Shown here: positions 1-8,308 of the stretch, one piece after another
Position numbering within the stretch: position 1 is the first letter of the stretch
Layout: the number at the start of each line of letters is the position of its first letter
From: a marine gamma proteobacterium HTCC2080
GTDB lineage: Bacteria; Pseudomonadota; Gammaproteobacteria; Pseudomonadales; Halieaceae
Reading direction: 5' to 3'
Assembly (NCBI GenBank): GCA_000169115.1
Contig: AAVV01000008.1
Location: 124,001-188,000 of the forward strand
DNA length: 64,000 nt
Notes under the pieces: model-generated
Databases searched by the model: none
Told to the model about the DNA's origin: nothing
What the model saw: only the letters and a program-made list of their open reading frames with translations
Position numbers and translations under genes: made by a program

Positions 1-1258
1 GGAATAACGCTTTAGTCGGTTTCACTTCACCGATGCGCCTGATGCTGCAATCTTTATCGTAATCTGGGGCCCCTTGCAGGCCGATGATCCCTGACATTTG
101 GCGAATCATGAACGTGTAGTTGTTGTACTGTTGGCACTCGGTCATACCCCCGTTTAGGAAGGGAGGCTCTGAATAAAAGAGCGAGGCTTCAAAGTGGGCG
201 CTGGTGAGCATAATGGTGCCCCCCGCATTTGTGTCGATACTTTTCATGGCCCAGAGGCTGCCTTCGTGAGGAAAATATAGATCATCGTTATCCTGGGAGT
301 CATCAACAAAGTGCGCGCGTTCTTCGGTCGTTGCATTTTCATTGTTTGCTTCAGTATAAATATAGCTTTCAGTGACCCCGCCCCAATAAATAGCTCTTAA
401 AGGAGGGGTGCCATCAACCTCTGTTTCGTTCACTCCAGATATTCGGTGGGAGTCATAGGGTGGATTAGGATCGCTTTCAGCGCGCCATGGCCCCGCAATT
501 TCCTCAATCGGGCCCTCCAAATATGTGGCCGCTAAGGGGCCGTATCCCAGCAGGTTACTGTGATAAGAAACGCCATCCCATTCTTGGCGAGTGAAATCTT
601 GTGTATTGCTATCGAAGGAATACGTGCCGTTTATACCGTAGCGACAAAACTTATCTTTACAATTTTCAACGGGAACTCCGTCGTCACCTTTCCAGTAGTA
701 CCCCGCTGTTGCATAGTAAGCACCGGCACAAATACCTACATAGTTACCGCCTTGATCTAGATAAGCGGTCAGCTTAGATTTGCCAGTGGCACCTAAATTG
801 CGCTGCATTTCGTAAGCATCACCCCCCGGCATCAGGAACAGGGAAGCTTGAGCAAGGCCCACATCGCTACAGTTGTTAAAGTCATCAAGGGTAAGCAAGA
901 CATAATTCAAACTGGGTTCGCCTGTCCAGGTTGTTCTTGTGCTGTTTAGAAGGGTGGCCTCACTGAGTTGGCGTCGTCCTGTTTTCCAAAAATGGACGAG
1001 TGCCTCTGCCCAAATCTGAGTAGTGCTTGTTGTCCCGTGGCCAATATAAATAGCGATATCGGTGTCTCTCGTCAGTTTGCACTGGCTTGCAGGGTTACCT
1101 TTGATGACGCTTTGATCGGAGCCACGTAGATCGACGATAACCCTGAGGAGCTCTGAGAATTGCGTTTGTGGATTGCTGTGAACCGACGTTGTTGCGCTAC
1201 AGATGACGCCTAGGAACAGGGCGAAGGCTGGCTTGAATGTTCTAAGTTTTAAATGCAC
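1..1258 (-). CDS. Secreted BPL_N (class I glutamine-amidotransferase-fold) domain protein, 3' end off the window
   Basis: An open minus-strand frame runs from a GTG at 1258 past the left edge (at least 419 codons). It starts with a Sec-type signal peptide (MHLKLRTFKPAFALFLGVI, then a small-residue cleavage region). The next part reads like the biotin-protein-ligase N-terminal (BPL_N) family: IAIYIGHGTTS, then FLMPGGDAYEMQRNLG, then the nucleophile-elbow motif YVGICAGAYY with a central Cys. The sequence GGAAAG lies just before the GTG; TTG codons at 1276 and 1270 are alternative starts. The fold is that of class I glutamine amidotransferases, but no ligase domain is seen and the export signal argues against a role in biotin transfer. 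Substrate and reaction are unknown. The C-terminus cannot be assessed. Confidence 0.75.
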   Translation of the reverse strand, partial: MHLKLRTFKPAFALFLGVICSATTSVHSNPQTQFSELLRVIVDLRGSDQSVIKGNPASQCKLTRDTDIAIYIGHGTTSTTQIWAEALVHFWKTGRRQLSEATLLNSTRTTWTGEPSLNYVLLTLDDFNNCSDVGLAQASLFLMPGGDAYEMQRNLGATGKSKLTAYLDQGGNYVGICAGAYYATAGYYWKGDDGVPVENCKDKFCRYGINGTYSFDSNTQDFTRQEWDGVSYHSNLLGYGPLAATYLEGPIEEIAGPWRAESDPNPPYDSHRISGVNETEVDGTPPLRAIYWGGVTESYIYTEANNENATTEERAHFVDDSQDNDDLYFPHEGSLWAMKSIDTNAGGTIMLTSAHFEASLFYSEPPFLNGGMTECQQYNNYTFMIRQMSGIIGLQGAPDYDKDCSIRRIGEVKPTKALF

Positions 1259-1660
1259 GTCGCTTTCCAATCTCAATAAGATGCTGTTAGGTGCCTCATA
1301 GATGATGTGTTCTAAATTGAAGCGACTAACCAATAATTATCCGTAAAGCGCTGCGGCATTGGTTGCTTGGACTATCGCATCGGCGGTCTCATAATAAAAA
1401 CTCTTTATAGGGTTATCTATAGCCTGCTTTGAGCATCTGCCGCAAATAAAACAACTGCAACTTGGGCCGCAGTTTTTTATACGACCAAACGCATTACTTA
1501 TAACCTCAGCTCTTGGACAGTCGCATGAGAGGCAAACTTTACACAGTGTGGATGACCAGATGTCACCCGTTTTCCCGGCATGGCCGAGCGATCTAAGGAG
1601 TTATGAGCCCAGTGTCAGGATAAGTCTTCAGTTTAACCCGTCCGTGGTGGATGGCCGCAC
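1259..1660. other. Intergenic region without a recognisable gene
   Basis: About 400 bases lie between the 5' end of the BPL_N gene and the 3' end of the dioxygenase-like gene, both on the minus strand. It should hold the promoter of the left-hand gene. The short open frames on the plus strand here lack a convincing ribosome binding site and resemble nothing I recognise. No tRNA or strong terminator hairpin was seen. Confidence 0.5.
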
Positions 1661-2560
1661 TCAGTCTGACGGTGTGCTAATTTCCGTCTGCAGCGCATCC
1701 AATTCATCTGAAGTGCCCAGCATGCTGCCCTCAACTTTATGCCCAAGCGCATATTGCGGAGGCACGATTTCAGGGTGTTCACCCGGTTGACCCGGGGGGG
1801 TGAAGTAGCCCAAGGCATATTGGCCCATCGAGTAACCGATTAACTCTTGAAGCGGTTTTTCCAGATCCTTAGCGATCTCAGGAGGGCAGGTGAGGTATTG
1901 ATTTTCCTCCTGCCGCAACCAACCTAACGTATAGGTAATATTGATGCCAATACGATCGTGGTTGCTGCGGTTTTCGCCACCACCATGAAAAACTGAACCT
2001 GAATAAAGAAGTACAGAGCCGGCTTTCATTTCTGCCGATGTGATCTGTTCCGGGCTAATGTGCGCATCGTCAGGCCATTGGGTGCTGCCCGGCACAACCT
2101 GAGTTGCACCGTTCTCAGCGGTAAAGTCAGTCATCGCCCAGATGGTATTAAACTGCGGTTCGACGTGCGCAAGGTGCTTGCCCCACGCCCAACGATCTCG
2201 ATGGATCATTTGCGCGGTTTCACCAGGGCTGATCCGGATTATCTGTGTCAGATGCAGTTGCACCCTATGGCAATAGGGCTTCAAAAAAAGTTCACATGCC
2301 GTCAGGATGTCTTGGTGTGCAATCAGCTCTCGGCATTTTTCTGAGCGCACCATCAGGCCGCCGGTACGCGTCGTTTTAAAGCCGGCAAAGTCGTCAAAGC
2401 CGAGATTTGACCCTTCCATGTAAGAGTCCGTCTCCTCCCTAAGAGCGGCAATGAATTCCGCGCTGACTACGTTGTCGAGAATGATTGCTCCATCTTCTTT
2501 AACGGCATCCGCAATGGTTTGAGCGTCGGTGCCCATAGCAAAGTGTCTGATTTCAGGCAT
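1661..2560 (-). CDS. Phytanoyl-CoA dioxygenase (PhyH) family protein
   Basis: The 299-residue protein is of the Fe(II)/2-oxoglutarate-dependent PhyH family, which hydroxylates acyl-CoAs and a wide range of small metabolites. The iron-binding triad is visible: H120-R-D122 in MIHRDRWAWG and H192 in SVFHGGGENRS, with R203 a good candidate for the 2-oxoglutarate carboxylate. There is no signal peptide, so it is cytoplasmic. An AGGAA box precedes the ATG. It starts 15 bases after the RidA-like gene, on the same strand, and the two probably form one transcript. The substrate cannot be told from sequence; bacterial family members are diverse. Confidence 0.85.
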   Translation of the reverse strand: MPEIRHFAMGTDAQTIADAVKEDGAIILDNVVSAEFIAALREETDSYMEGSNLGFDDFAGFKTTRTGGLMVRSEKCRELIAHQDILTACELFLKPYCHRVQLHLTQIIRISPGETAQMIHRDRWAWGKHLAHVEPQFNTIWAMTDFTAENGATQVVPGSTQWPDDAHISPEQITSAEMKAGSVLLYSGSVFHGGGENRSNHDRIGINITYTLGWLRQEENQYLTCPPEIAKDLEKPLQELIGYSMGQYALGYFTPPGQPGEHPEIVPPQYALGHKVEGSMLGTSDELDALQTEISTPSD

Positions 2561-2575
2561 GTAGGTTATTCCTGT

Positions 2576-2968
2576 TTAACCGAGTACCGCGATGCATTTT
2601 ATTTCGATTTTTAACGCCGGATCCACTAGCGCCCCTATTTGTACAAGGGTCTGGCTGACCTCAGGCGCCTTGCCGTAGATCATATGTCGCTGTGTAAACA
2701 ATGCTTCGACCTGAGCCATACAGTCATTGACGTCGGTTACGAACCAGGTTTCATCGACGATGTTATCCATACCAGCCCCGAATTCTGCAAGTACAGACGC
2801 CACGTTTTGATACGCGAGTGTCATTTGTGATAACAGATCGTCAGGGATTGAGCCGCTGTCATCCATGCCTACCTGGCCGGCTAGATAGAGGGTGTTATCC
2901 ACTTGAACGCCCTGACTGAAGAGATCGGCATAGGGTCCGCTTCGGTGAAGTTTCTTTTGTAGAGTCAT
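2576..2968 (-). CDS. RidA/YjgF-family protein lacking the catalytic arginine
   Basis: The 130-residue protein has the YjgF/YER057c/UK114 fold over its whole length (LYLAGQVG near the start, a KIEIKCIAVL strand at the end). True RidA enamine/imine deaminases carry an Arg just before the last strands (PARSCVEV in E. coli). Here the matching stretch is PEVSQTLVQIGAL, without Arg, so 2-iminopropanoate deaminase activity is unlikely and it belongs to another Rid subgroup. It is the first gene of a probable two-gene unit with the PhyH-type dioxygenase, which suggests a role in the same, unknown, catabolic step. Confidence 0.85.
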   Translation of the reverse strand: MTLQKKLHRSGPYADLFSQGVQVDNTLYLAGQVGMDDSGSIPDDLLSQMTLAYQNVASVLAEFGAGMDNIVDETWFVTDVNDCMAQVEALFTQRHMIYGKAPEVSQTLVQIGALVDPALKIEIKCIAVLG

Positions 2969-3369
2969 GGGGATTTGTTCCTATGCTTGATCTTTATATT
3001 GGCATGGCAGGTTTGTTGTTTTGACTCACGGTCCCTTGCTTTAGTTCTGCCTTTACAACCTAAAGTACCACGGCTGTTTGATATTTTTGATGCAAAAAGC
3101 GACAAAGCCAACAAATGTTGGCTAATGAGCTGCGACAGTAAGCAGTATCGATACAGGAGAGTATGTTCGCGGTGATGTGTGTGCAGGGGCGCCTCGCACC
3201 GATCACATGATGTGCTCTAAGGACTGATAAGCCTTTGAAGCCTTCGAAAATGTTAGGCCCAGTAGGGTGAGGTGGGGTTTCGAGAAGCGTGGCTTCGAGC
3301 CAGCGAACGCCCAGGTGCTTTGCGCGCGGGCTGAAAAAAGCCTACTGGTTCAGCACGAACGCAGTGACG
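2969..3369. other. Non-coding region next to the tRNA-fragment scar
   Basis: About 400 bases without a convincing gene; a 66-codon plus-strand frame at 2975-3175 has no family resemblance. It contains the promoter region of the RidA-like gene on the minus strand. Near 3330-3354 an imperfect hairpin (GCTGAA/TTCAGC, 13-base loop) with an A-run lies just downstream, on the minus strand, of the tRNA-like fragment; it could be part of an old tRNA terminator, but the evidence is weak. Confidence 0.4.
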
Positions 3370-3417
3370 TGGTGGGCCCAGCAGGACTTGAACCTACGAC
3401 CAATCGACTATGGGTAG
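3370..3417 (-). other. Displaced 3' end of a tRNA gene (probable attachment-site scar)
   Basis: Read on the minus strand, this stretch ends as a tRNA gene does: variable loop TGGTC, T arm GTAGG-TTCAAGT-CCTGC with pairing stem, acceptor strand TGGGCCC, discriminator A and encoded CCA at 3372-3370. The homology extends upstream as TCGAT and CCATAG, reminiscent of the 3' half of a CAU anticodon loop (elongator Met or Ile2); the T arm and variable loop also resemble tRNA-Lys. No D arm or 5' acceptor strand GGGCCCA precedes it, so no intact tRNA can form. Such 3'-end copies are the usual product of integration into a tRNA gene. No integrase is seen nearby. Confidence 0.7.
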
Positions 3418-3535
3418 GCTAGTTAAGACCCTGATTGGCTTGTCTGGCAGATTAAAGCGCGGTGACTGAGGGCGTCTGCCTGAACGACTATGTGTGCCAA
3501 TGGAGCCCATAATTTGCGTAGTCAGGTCCTAGCGG

Positions 3536-3733
3536 CTAGGCAACACGCATACGCAGTGAATCAGTGCTGCGAAACAGACCTGCAAGCTTGTAGTTAGTCG
3601 TGCTGTCAAAGTTGTTGAACTTTTCGTGGCGAATTGCCGCTTGAACCGTCAGGCGATCAGTGATGTCAGTCTCAATATCCACGTAGGCGGCTGTGTTGTA
3701 TTGCTTTGCCAAAGTGTCATTGGGAAAGCCGCC
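3536..3733 (-). pseudogene. TonB-dependent receptor fragment
   Basis: A minus-strand frame of about 65 codons ending at a TAG (3538-3536) reads as an internal piece of a TonB-dependent outer-membrane receptor barrel: YVDIETDITDRLTVQAAIRH, then FNNFDSTTNYKLAGLFR, then SLRMRVA. In intact receptors this segment is followed by a GAVSTGFRAP-like strand and a further barrel of several hundred residues; here it stops instead. The plug domain and most of the barrel are missing on both sides. It abuts the stop codon of the SDR gene and lies about 120 bases from the tRNA-end fragment, so the two look like debris of one rearrangement. Confidence 0.75.
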
Positions 3734-3734
3734 C

Positions 3735-4523
3735 CTAACCTCCCGCCAGAGACTGATGAAAACGGTTCATTCCTTTGATCCAGCGGTCATAGTCTGCTGT
3801 TTTTCGCTGCATATACTCTGTGACCTCGGGGTGAGGCAGAATCAAGAAAGACTCTTGTTGGAGTCCTTGCGCCACGATATCGGCCACCACGTTGGCTTCG
3901 AGCATGCCATCTCCAGCAGCGGCTTGCAGTCCTTCAGTGCCCAATTGATCTGGATCCGCTGCGGTCATAGCGGTACGAACTGCTTGCGGGCAGAGTAGCG
4001 ACACTTTAATGCCCTGATGGCCGTAGGTAAGAGCTAACCATTCGCCAAAGCCAACAGCTGCATGCTTGGTAACACCATAGGCTGCACCTCCGATCTGGTT
4101 AAGGAGCCCTGCGGCTGAGGCTGTGTTAAGGAGATAACCGCCCCCCCGCTTGATCATTCGCGGCACCAAGTGGCGAGCGGCGTAAACGTGCGCCATGACG
4201 TTAACATCCCAGCTGATCTGCCACTCCTGATCGGGAGATTGCTCACTCGGTCCTGCCGCCAATCCGGCGTTGCTACAGAATAAATCAATAGGGCCTACCT
4301 GAGCCTCAACTTCATCGATAACTCGAATCATATCGGCTTCACATGCGACGTCAGCGGTCATTGCGAGACAGGCGTTTGCACTTGCGGTTTCTGAAGCATT
4401 TGCTGCGTCGATATCGACAGCAATGACCTGTTTCGCGCCTTCGGCCACAAATTTTTCAACGAGTGCTCTGCCGATACCACTCCCGGCACCTGTGACTACA
4501 ATAATTTTTTGATTGATTTCCAC
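3735..4523 (-). CDS. Short-chain dehydrogenase/reductase (SDR)
   Basis: A classical NAD(P)-dependent SDR of about 262 residues. The nucleotide-binding motif VVTGAGSGIG lies near residue 10, followed by CSNAG and the catalytic YGVTK. I place the start at a GTG (4523) because the frame upstream has no family resemblance and GGAGA sits seven bases before it; a longer version could begin at 4589. SDRs of this type oxidise or reduce hydroxy/keto groups on lipids, sterols and other alcohols; the substrate is not deducible. It is transcribed away from the GST-like gene, and its stop codon abuts a receptor-gene remnant. Confidence 0.88.
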   Translation of the reverse strand: MEINQKIIVVTGAGSGIGRALVEKFVAEGAKQVIAVDIDAANASETASANACLAMTADVACEADMIRVIDEVEAQVGPIDLFCSNAGLAAGPSEQSPDQEWQISWDVNVMAHVYAARHLVPRMIKRGGGYLLNTASAAGLLNQIGGAAYGVTKHAAVGFGEWLALTYGHQGIKVSLLCPQAVRTAMTAADPDQLGTEGLQAAAGDGMLEANVVADIVAQGLQQESFLILPHPEVTEYMQRKTADYDRWIKGMNRFHQSLAGG

Positions 4524-4878
4524 AAAAACGGTCTCCAATAACTGATTTGATGCAACAAGGGTGTTTTGAACGATAGCTGGCTTAACCAATAGGTTGCGGT
4601 TGAGCCCTGCATAAATAAGCTGGTACTTTTGAATCCCAATTACGTTTGTTCGTTCCCCTTAGGCTCTGATTTTGCAGCTTTTCTTTGCAGCGCGGGTAAC
4701 AATAAACACAATAGCTTGCGCTTGCCATACTGTGAAATTAATTGACATTAATAATGCCAATTATTAGGGTATTGACGTTCCGACGTTTTTACTGAAAGCG
4801 CGAATACAAAAGGGTTGCGGTCTGTGATGCGACAATCGTGAAAGAAATTAGCTAGTGCTGACTGGACAGGATGAGCCC
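4524..4878. other. Divergent promoter region
   Basis: About 355 bases between the SDR (minus) and the GST-like gene (plus). It is AT-rich in its right half and contains a perfect 7-base inverted repeat (listed separately). A TTGACA at 4742-4747 could be a -35 element for the rightward gene, but the matching -10 (TAGGGT at 4765) is poor. No gene or structural RNA was recognised. Confidence 0.45.
4742..4770 (+). promoter_or_regulatory. Candidate promoter with embedded operator palindrome
   Basis: TTGACA at 4742-4747 is followed after 17 bases by a weak -10 candidate. Between them lies the perfect inverted repeat TAATAAT-GCCA-ATTATTA (4749-4766), in the position where a repressor operator would block RNA polymerase. 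No regulator gene is adjacent, so the link is an inference from the layout only. Confidence 0.35.
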
Positions 4879-5976
4879 GTGACTAGCCAGCAGGCGCTCA
4901 TGCTTTATGGCTCCAATATTTCTTATTTCACTGGGAAGATGGAAAATTATTTTCGCATCCGAGGCATTCCCTATCGCTTTAAGTCCATGCAGTTTCCGCG
5001 CATGGAGCGGCAGTTAAAGCGTGAGATTGGCGTGTCGCAGATGCCTGCCGTACAGCTCTCAGATGGACGTTGGCTCACAGATACCACGAAAATGATCGAG
5101 TGGTTTGAGGCAGGGTTCTCTGATAACGCCCTGATACCATCTGACCCAGCCCAAGCTTTTATTGCTCATCTTATCGAGGATTGGGCTGACGAGTGGTGGT
5201 GGCGCCCAGCGATGCATTATCGTTGGCACTATACCGAGGGTGCTCGCTTTGCATCATGGCACCTCGCCACTGAGGTGATGGGCTCGATTTGGTTACCTGT
5301 CTGGTTGAAGCGGCGTTTGCTTAGCCAGCGCCAGCGTCGGGGCTACACAGTCGGTGATGGCCTCACGCCAACTAATATTCCGGCCGTGGAGGCGGGTGTA
5401 AGGCGTTTGTTCGGTCAACTGCAGGAGATTTTTAGCGCTAGGCCCTACTTACTGGGTCTAAGACCGTCATTGGCTGATATTGGCCTAGCGGGCCCCTTTT
5501 TCCGTCATTTCGCTCTGGACCCCGTGCCCTTGGAAATTTTGCGCCAAACGGCTCCCGCAGTACTCGAGTGGGTTGCACGCTTGTGGAATACCACTCAAGA
5601 AGATCTTCAAGGTGATTGGCTCGCTACGTTGCCTGATGACATAAAGCCGTTATTACGCGATATCGGCGCCGGCTATCTGCCTTACCTCACCGCTAATGCT
5701 GAGGCAGTGCGCGATGGCCGCCAGCGCTTCGACATTCAGATCGATGGCATCGAGTTTAAGAATGCACGGTACTCGCGGTATCGGGTGTGGTGTTTGAATG
5801 AGTTGCGAGAGCGTTGGCTAGGCCTTACTGATGAGGCTCAAAAAACGACGCAGGATTTGCTTGCGGGGCAAGGAGCTTGGGACGCGATGTGGCAGCCAAG
5901 GGAGCTGCCTTTGCTGCCTAATCAAGAGGGAGATTTGCCGTTTCGCGCAACAACGAAAATGATCGGCGTGTATTAA
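4879..5976 (+). CDS. Glutathione S-transferase N-terminal domain protein
   Basis: The protein has a thioredoxin-fold GST N-terminal domain (LYGSNISYFTGKMENYFRI, then VSQMPAVQL with the cis-Pro, then the DTTKMIEWFE segment that would contact glutathione) and an all-helical C-terminal part; at about 365 residues it is much longer than a usual GST (about 200-220). I prefer the GTG at 4879, which has AGGA seven bases upstream, over the GTG at 4855. Similar long GST-like proteins occur in catabolic clusters; whether it conjugates glutathione is unknown. It starts a plus-strand run that goes on with a DUF2147-like protein and an acyl-CoA synthetase. Confidence 0.75.
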   Translation: MTSQQALMLYGSNISYFTGKMENYFRIRGIPYRFKSMQFPRMERQLKREIGVSQMPAVQLSDGRWLTDTTKMIEWFEAGFSDNALIPSDPAQAFIAHLIEDWADEWWWRPAMHYRWHYTEGARFASWHLATEVMGSIWLPVWLKRRLLSQRQRRGYTVGDGLTPTNIPAVEAGVRRLFGQLQEIFSARPYLLGLRPSLADIGLAGPFFRHFALDPVPLEILRQTAPAVLEWVARLWNTTQEDLQGDWLATLPDDIKPLLRDIGAGYLPYLTANAEAVRDGRQRFDIQIDGIEFKNARYSRYRVWCLNELRERWLGLTDEAQKTTQDLLAGQGAWDAMWQPRELPLLPNQEGDLPFRATTKMIGVY

Positions 5977-6026
5977 CAGGAATGGTTGGTAAGATTAATC
6001 GAAAAGTGAAAGTAGAGAGGTTTGTG

Positions 6027-6398
6027 ATGTTTCGCAATAGCTTGTTTGTTCTGATGCTGGTTTTTTCTTCTGAGCTTTTGGCGGGCACCCTTGAGGGGCT
6101 TTGGAAGCGGGAAGGCGAGGCGGTCTGGATTCAATTCGATGCCAACAGCAATACAGGCGTTATTGTTCGCAATGACAAAAATCCTGATGCCGTTGGTTTC
6201 GTGGTGGCACGAGATCTTAAAGCCAAAAATGCCGAAAAAAACACCTGGAAAGGTGAAGTTTTTGCTGCGCCTCTAGGAGAGTATAAGCCTGCAGACATTA
6301 TGTTGCTCGAGAATGGCATGATGCGTTTTAAGGTAAAGGTGGGTTTTATGAGCCGTTCTGTAGATTGGCAGCCGGTAGTGGATTTACCCAAAGAGTAG
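6027..6398 (+). CDS. Secreted DUF2147-like protein
   Basis: A 123-residue protein with a signal peptide (MFRNSLFVLMLVFSSELLAG) followed by GLWKREGEAVWIQF and a short beta-rich domain, the pattern of DUF2147 family proteins, which are periplasmic and of unknown function. The start at 6027 is set by AGAGAGG seven bases upstream and by the signal peptide. It lies between the GST-like and acyl-CoA synthetase genes with gaps of about 50 bases, so co-transcription is likely. Confidence 0.6.
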   Translation: MFRNSLFVLMLVFSSELLAGTLEGLWKREGEAVWIQFDANSNTGVIVRNDKNPDAVGFVVARDLKAKNAEKNTWKGEVFAAPLGEYKPADIMLLENGMMRFKVKVGFMSRSVDWQPVVDLPKE

Positions 6399-6453
6399 AA
6401 TATCGGTGGGTTGGCTGTATACGATTGATTGGGTTTAGCCTCGGGGCAAAATT

Positions 6454-8274
6454 ATGTTGGAAAAAATTCGAAAGATTAAAGAGATTGCTCGAGTTTTTGG
6501 CGAGATGCGTCATTTATTGCCGGCTTTAAATTTTAAAATGCCTTCACACGAGGAAGCGATTTCGGTGGGGAGCGCCTTCGAAGATGCCGTCGCCGCCCAC
6601 CCTGACCGAACCATGCTGTTTTTTGAAGGGCGCGAGTGGACTTATAGTGAGTTCAATCAATGGGTCAATCGTTTCGCTCGAGTTCTGCAGGCGCGCGGTG
6701 TAACGCGGGGCGACAGTGTTGCGTTACTGATGGAGAACCGAGCTGAATTTATTCTTAGTTTGCTAGCGACACTCAAGCTAGGTGCAAGTTGCGCGTTGAT
6801 CAATAACAGCCTAACCGGAACAGGTTTGGTGCATTGTGTGCAAGCAGCCGGAGCTAAGCACATCATCGTTGGCGATGAGCGTACCTCGGTCATTGAGGCA
6901 AGTCGCGAGGCCTTAGCCCTGAGCGATTTTGGCGCCTATCTTTGGTGCTCTGACTCTGGCACCTCGACCTGTCCTGATTGGTGTGTAGATCTCAAGGCTG
7001 AAATGGCTGATCAACGTGTTGAAAACATTCCCATCACTCGAGAAATCACGGCCGGAGAGGTGGCGTTCTATATTTATACCTCGGGTACCACTGGCCTCCC
7101 TAAGGCGGCGATTATGCTGCATCGAAAAGCGTTGGCGGCTAGCACCGTGTTGGGTCGGCTGGGCTTTCGAGTAAAACCCTCTGATCGTCTGTACCTGTGT
7201 TTGCCCATTTACCATATCACCGGCCTAGGACCTGGCTTGTTGGCGTTTATATTGTCGGGCGGTTCGGTATTTTTGCGTCGCCAATTTTCAGCCTCAAAAT
7301 TTTGGTCTGAAGTTCAGCAGTTTAAAACGAACAGCTTTATCTACGTCGGTGAGTTGTGCCGATACTTAAATCAGCAGCCCGAACATCCCCAAGAGAAAAA
7401 TAACCCATTGGAAAAAATGCTGGGGAACGGTTTAAGGCCCGATGTCTGGGATGCTTTTAAAACACGTTTCGAAGTCGCGCGAATTTGTGAGATCTATGGC
7501 AGCAGCGAGGGCAATGTGTCCTTTGCAAATTTCTTTAATAAAGATAAAACGATTGGTGCAACATTTGCCAAGGTGGCACTGGTTGCTTACGACCAGGAAA
7601 ATGATGAAATCCTCCGCAATGAGGAGGGTCACTGTACTGAGGTGCCTGCGGGTACGCCAGGGCTGTTACTAGGCGAAATAACAAGCGACTACGCCTTCGA
7701 CGGTTATACCAACAAGGACGCGACAGGGAAGAAAGTTGTTCATGACGTGTTGAAAGCCGGCGATCAGTGGTTTGATACTGGCGATCTTATTCGAGAAATC
7801 GATGTGGGTTTCGCATTTGGAATTCGCCACTTTCAGTTCGTCGACAGAACGGGGGATACTTTCCGATGGCGGTCAGAAAACGTGTCGACCAATGAAGTTG
7901 CTGAGGTGCTCAATCAACACCCCCAGGTTCATCTCTCTAATGTGTACGGCGTCGAGGTGCCTGGTTGTGAGGGTAAAGCGGGAATGGTTGCACTGGCCGT
8001 CGATTCACCGGACACTTTCGATATGACAGGGTTCAGCAGGTTGGTTGATGCAGAGCTGCCTGTATATGCGCGCCCCTTGTTTATCCGCTTACAGGCTTCC
8101 CTGGAGACGACGGGTACCTTTAAACTGGTAAAAACTGAGTTAAGAGCGCAAAGCTTTCACTTAGATCAAGTAGGTCAAGACGCCATTTATGTGCGGCCCC
8201 CCAAGGCAGAAAGTTATCAGCGCCTTGATGACAATTTTTATCAAAGCCTTTGTTCCGGCACCGCAGGGTACTAA
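6454..8274 (+). CDS. Long-chain/very-long-chain acyl-CoA synthetase (FadD6/FATP type)
   Basis: A 606-residue ANL-superfamily enzyme that activates a fatty or other carboxylic acid to its CoA thioester with ATP. The P-loop-like motif YTSGTTGLPK lies near residue 207, an EIYGSSEGN adenine-binding segment near 345, and GDLIREID marks the hinge region. The start (MLEKIRKIKEIARVFGEMRH) and the motif FRWRSENVSTNEVA match the FATP/very-long-chain branch rather than E. coli FadD. The neighbours (GST-like, ABM, DsbA-fold, acyl-CoA dehydrogenase) suggest a catabolic route that begins with this activation. Natural substrate unknown. Confidence 0.88.
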   Translation: MLEKIRKIKEIARVFGEMRHLLPALNFKMPSHEEAISVGSAFEDAVAAHPDRTMLFFEGREWTYSEFNQWVNRFARVLQARGVTRGDSVALLMENRAEFILSLLATLKLGASCALINNSLTGTGLVHCVQAAGAKHIIVGDERTSVIEASREALALSDFGAYLWCSDSGTSTCPDWCVDLKAEMADQRVENIPITREITAGEVAFYIYTSGTTGLPKAAIMLHRKALAASTVLGRLGFRVKPSDRLYLCLPIYHITGLGPGLLAFILSGGSVFLRRQFSASKFWSEVQQFKTNSFIYVGELCRYLNQQPEHPQEKNNPLEKMLGNGLRPDVWDAFKTRFEVARICEIYGSSEGNVSFANFFNKDKTIGATFAKVALVAYDQENDEILRNEEGHCTEVPAGTPGLLLGEITSDYAFDGYTNKDATGKKVVHDVLKAGDQWFDTGDLIREIDVGFAFGIRHFQFVDRTGDTFRWRSENVSTNEVAEVLNQHPQVHLSNVYGVEVPGCEGKAGMVALAVDSPDTFDMTGFSRLVDAELPVYARPLFIRLQASLETTGTFKLVKTELRAQSFHLDQVGQDAIYVRPPKAESYQRLDDNFYQSLCSGTAGY

Positions 8275-8308
8275 ATTTTTTCAACCGTAAATTTAAGGGA
8301 AACAAGTG

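Noticed and set aside
2975-3175. 66-codon plus-strand frame as a small protein
   Set aside because: It lies in the promoter region of the RidA-like gene, lacks a clear Shine-Dalgarno and resembles nothing.
3330-3354. Hairpin next to the tRNA fragment as a terminator
   Set aside because: The stem is only six base pairs with a 13-base loop and the T-run falls inside the loop on the minus strand, so it is not a standard intrinsic terminator.
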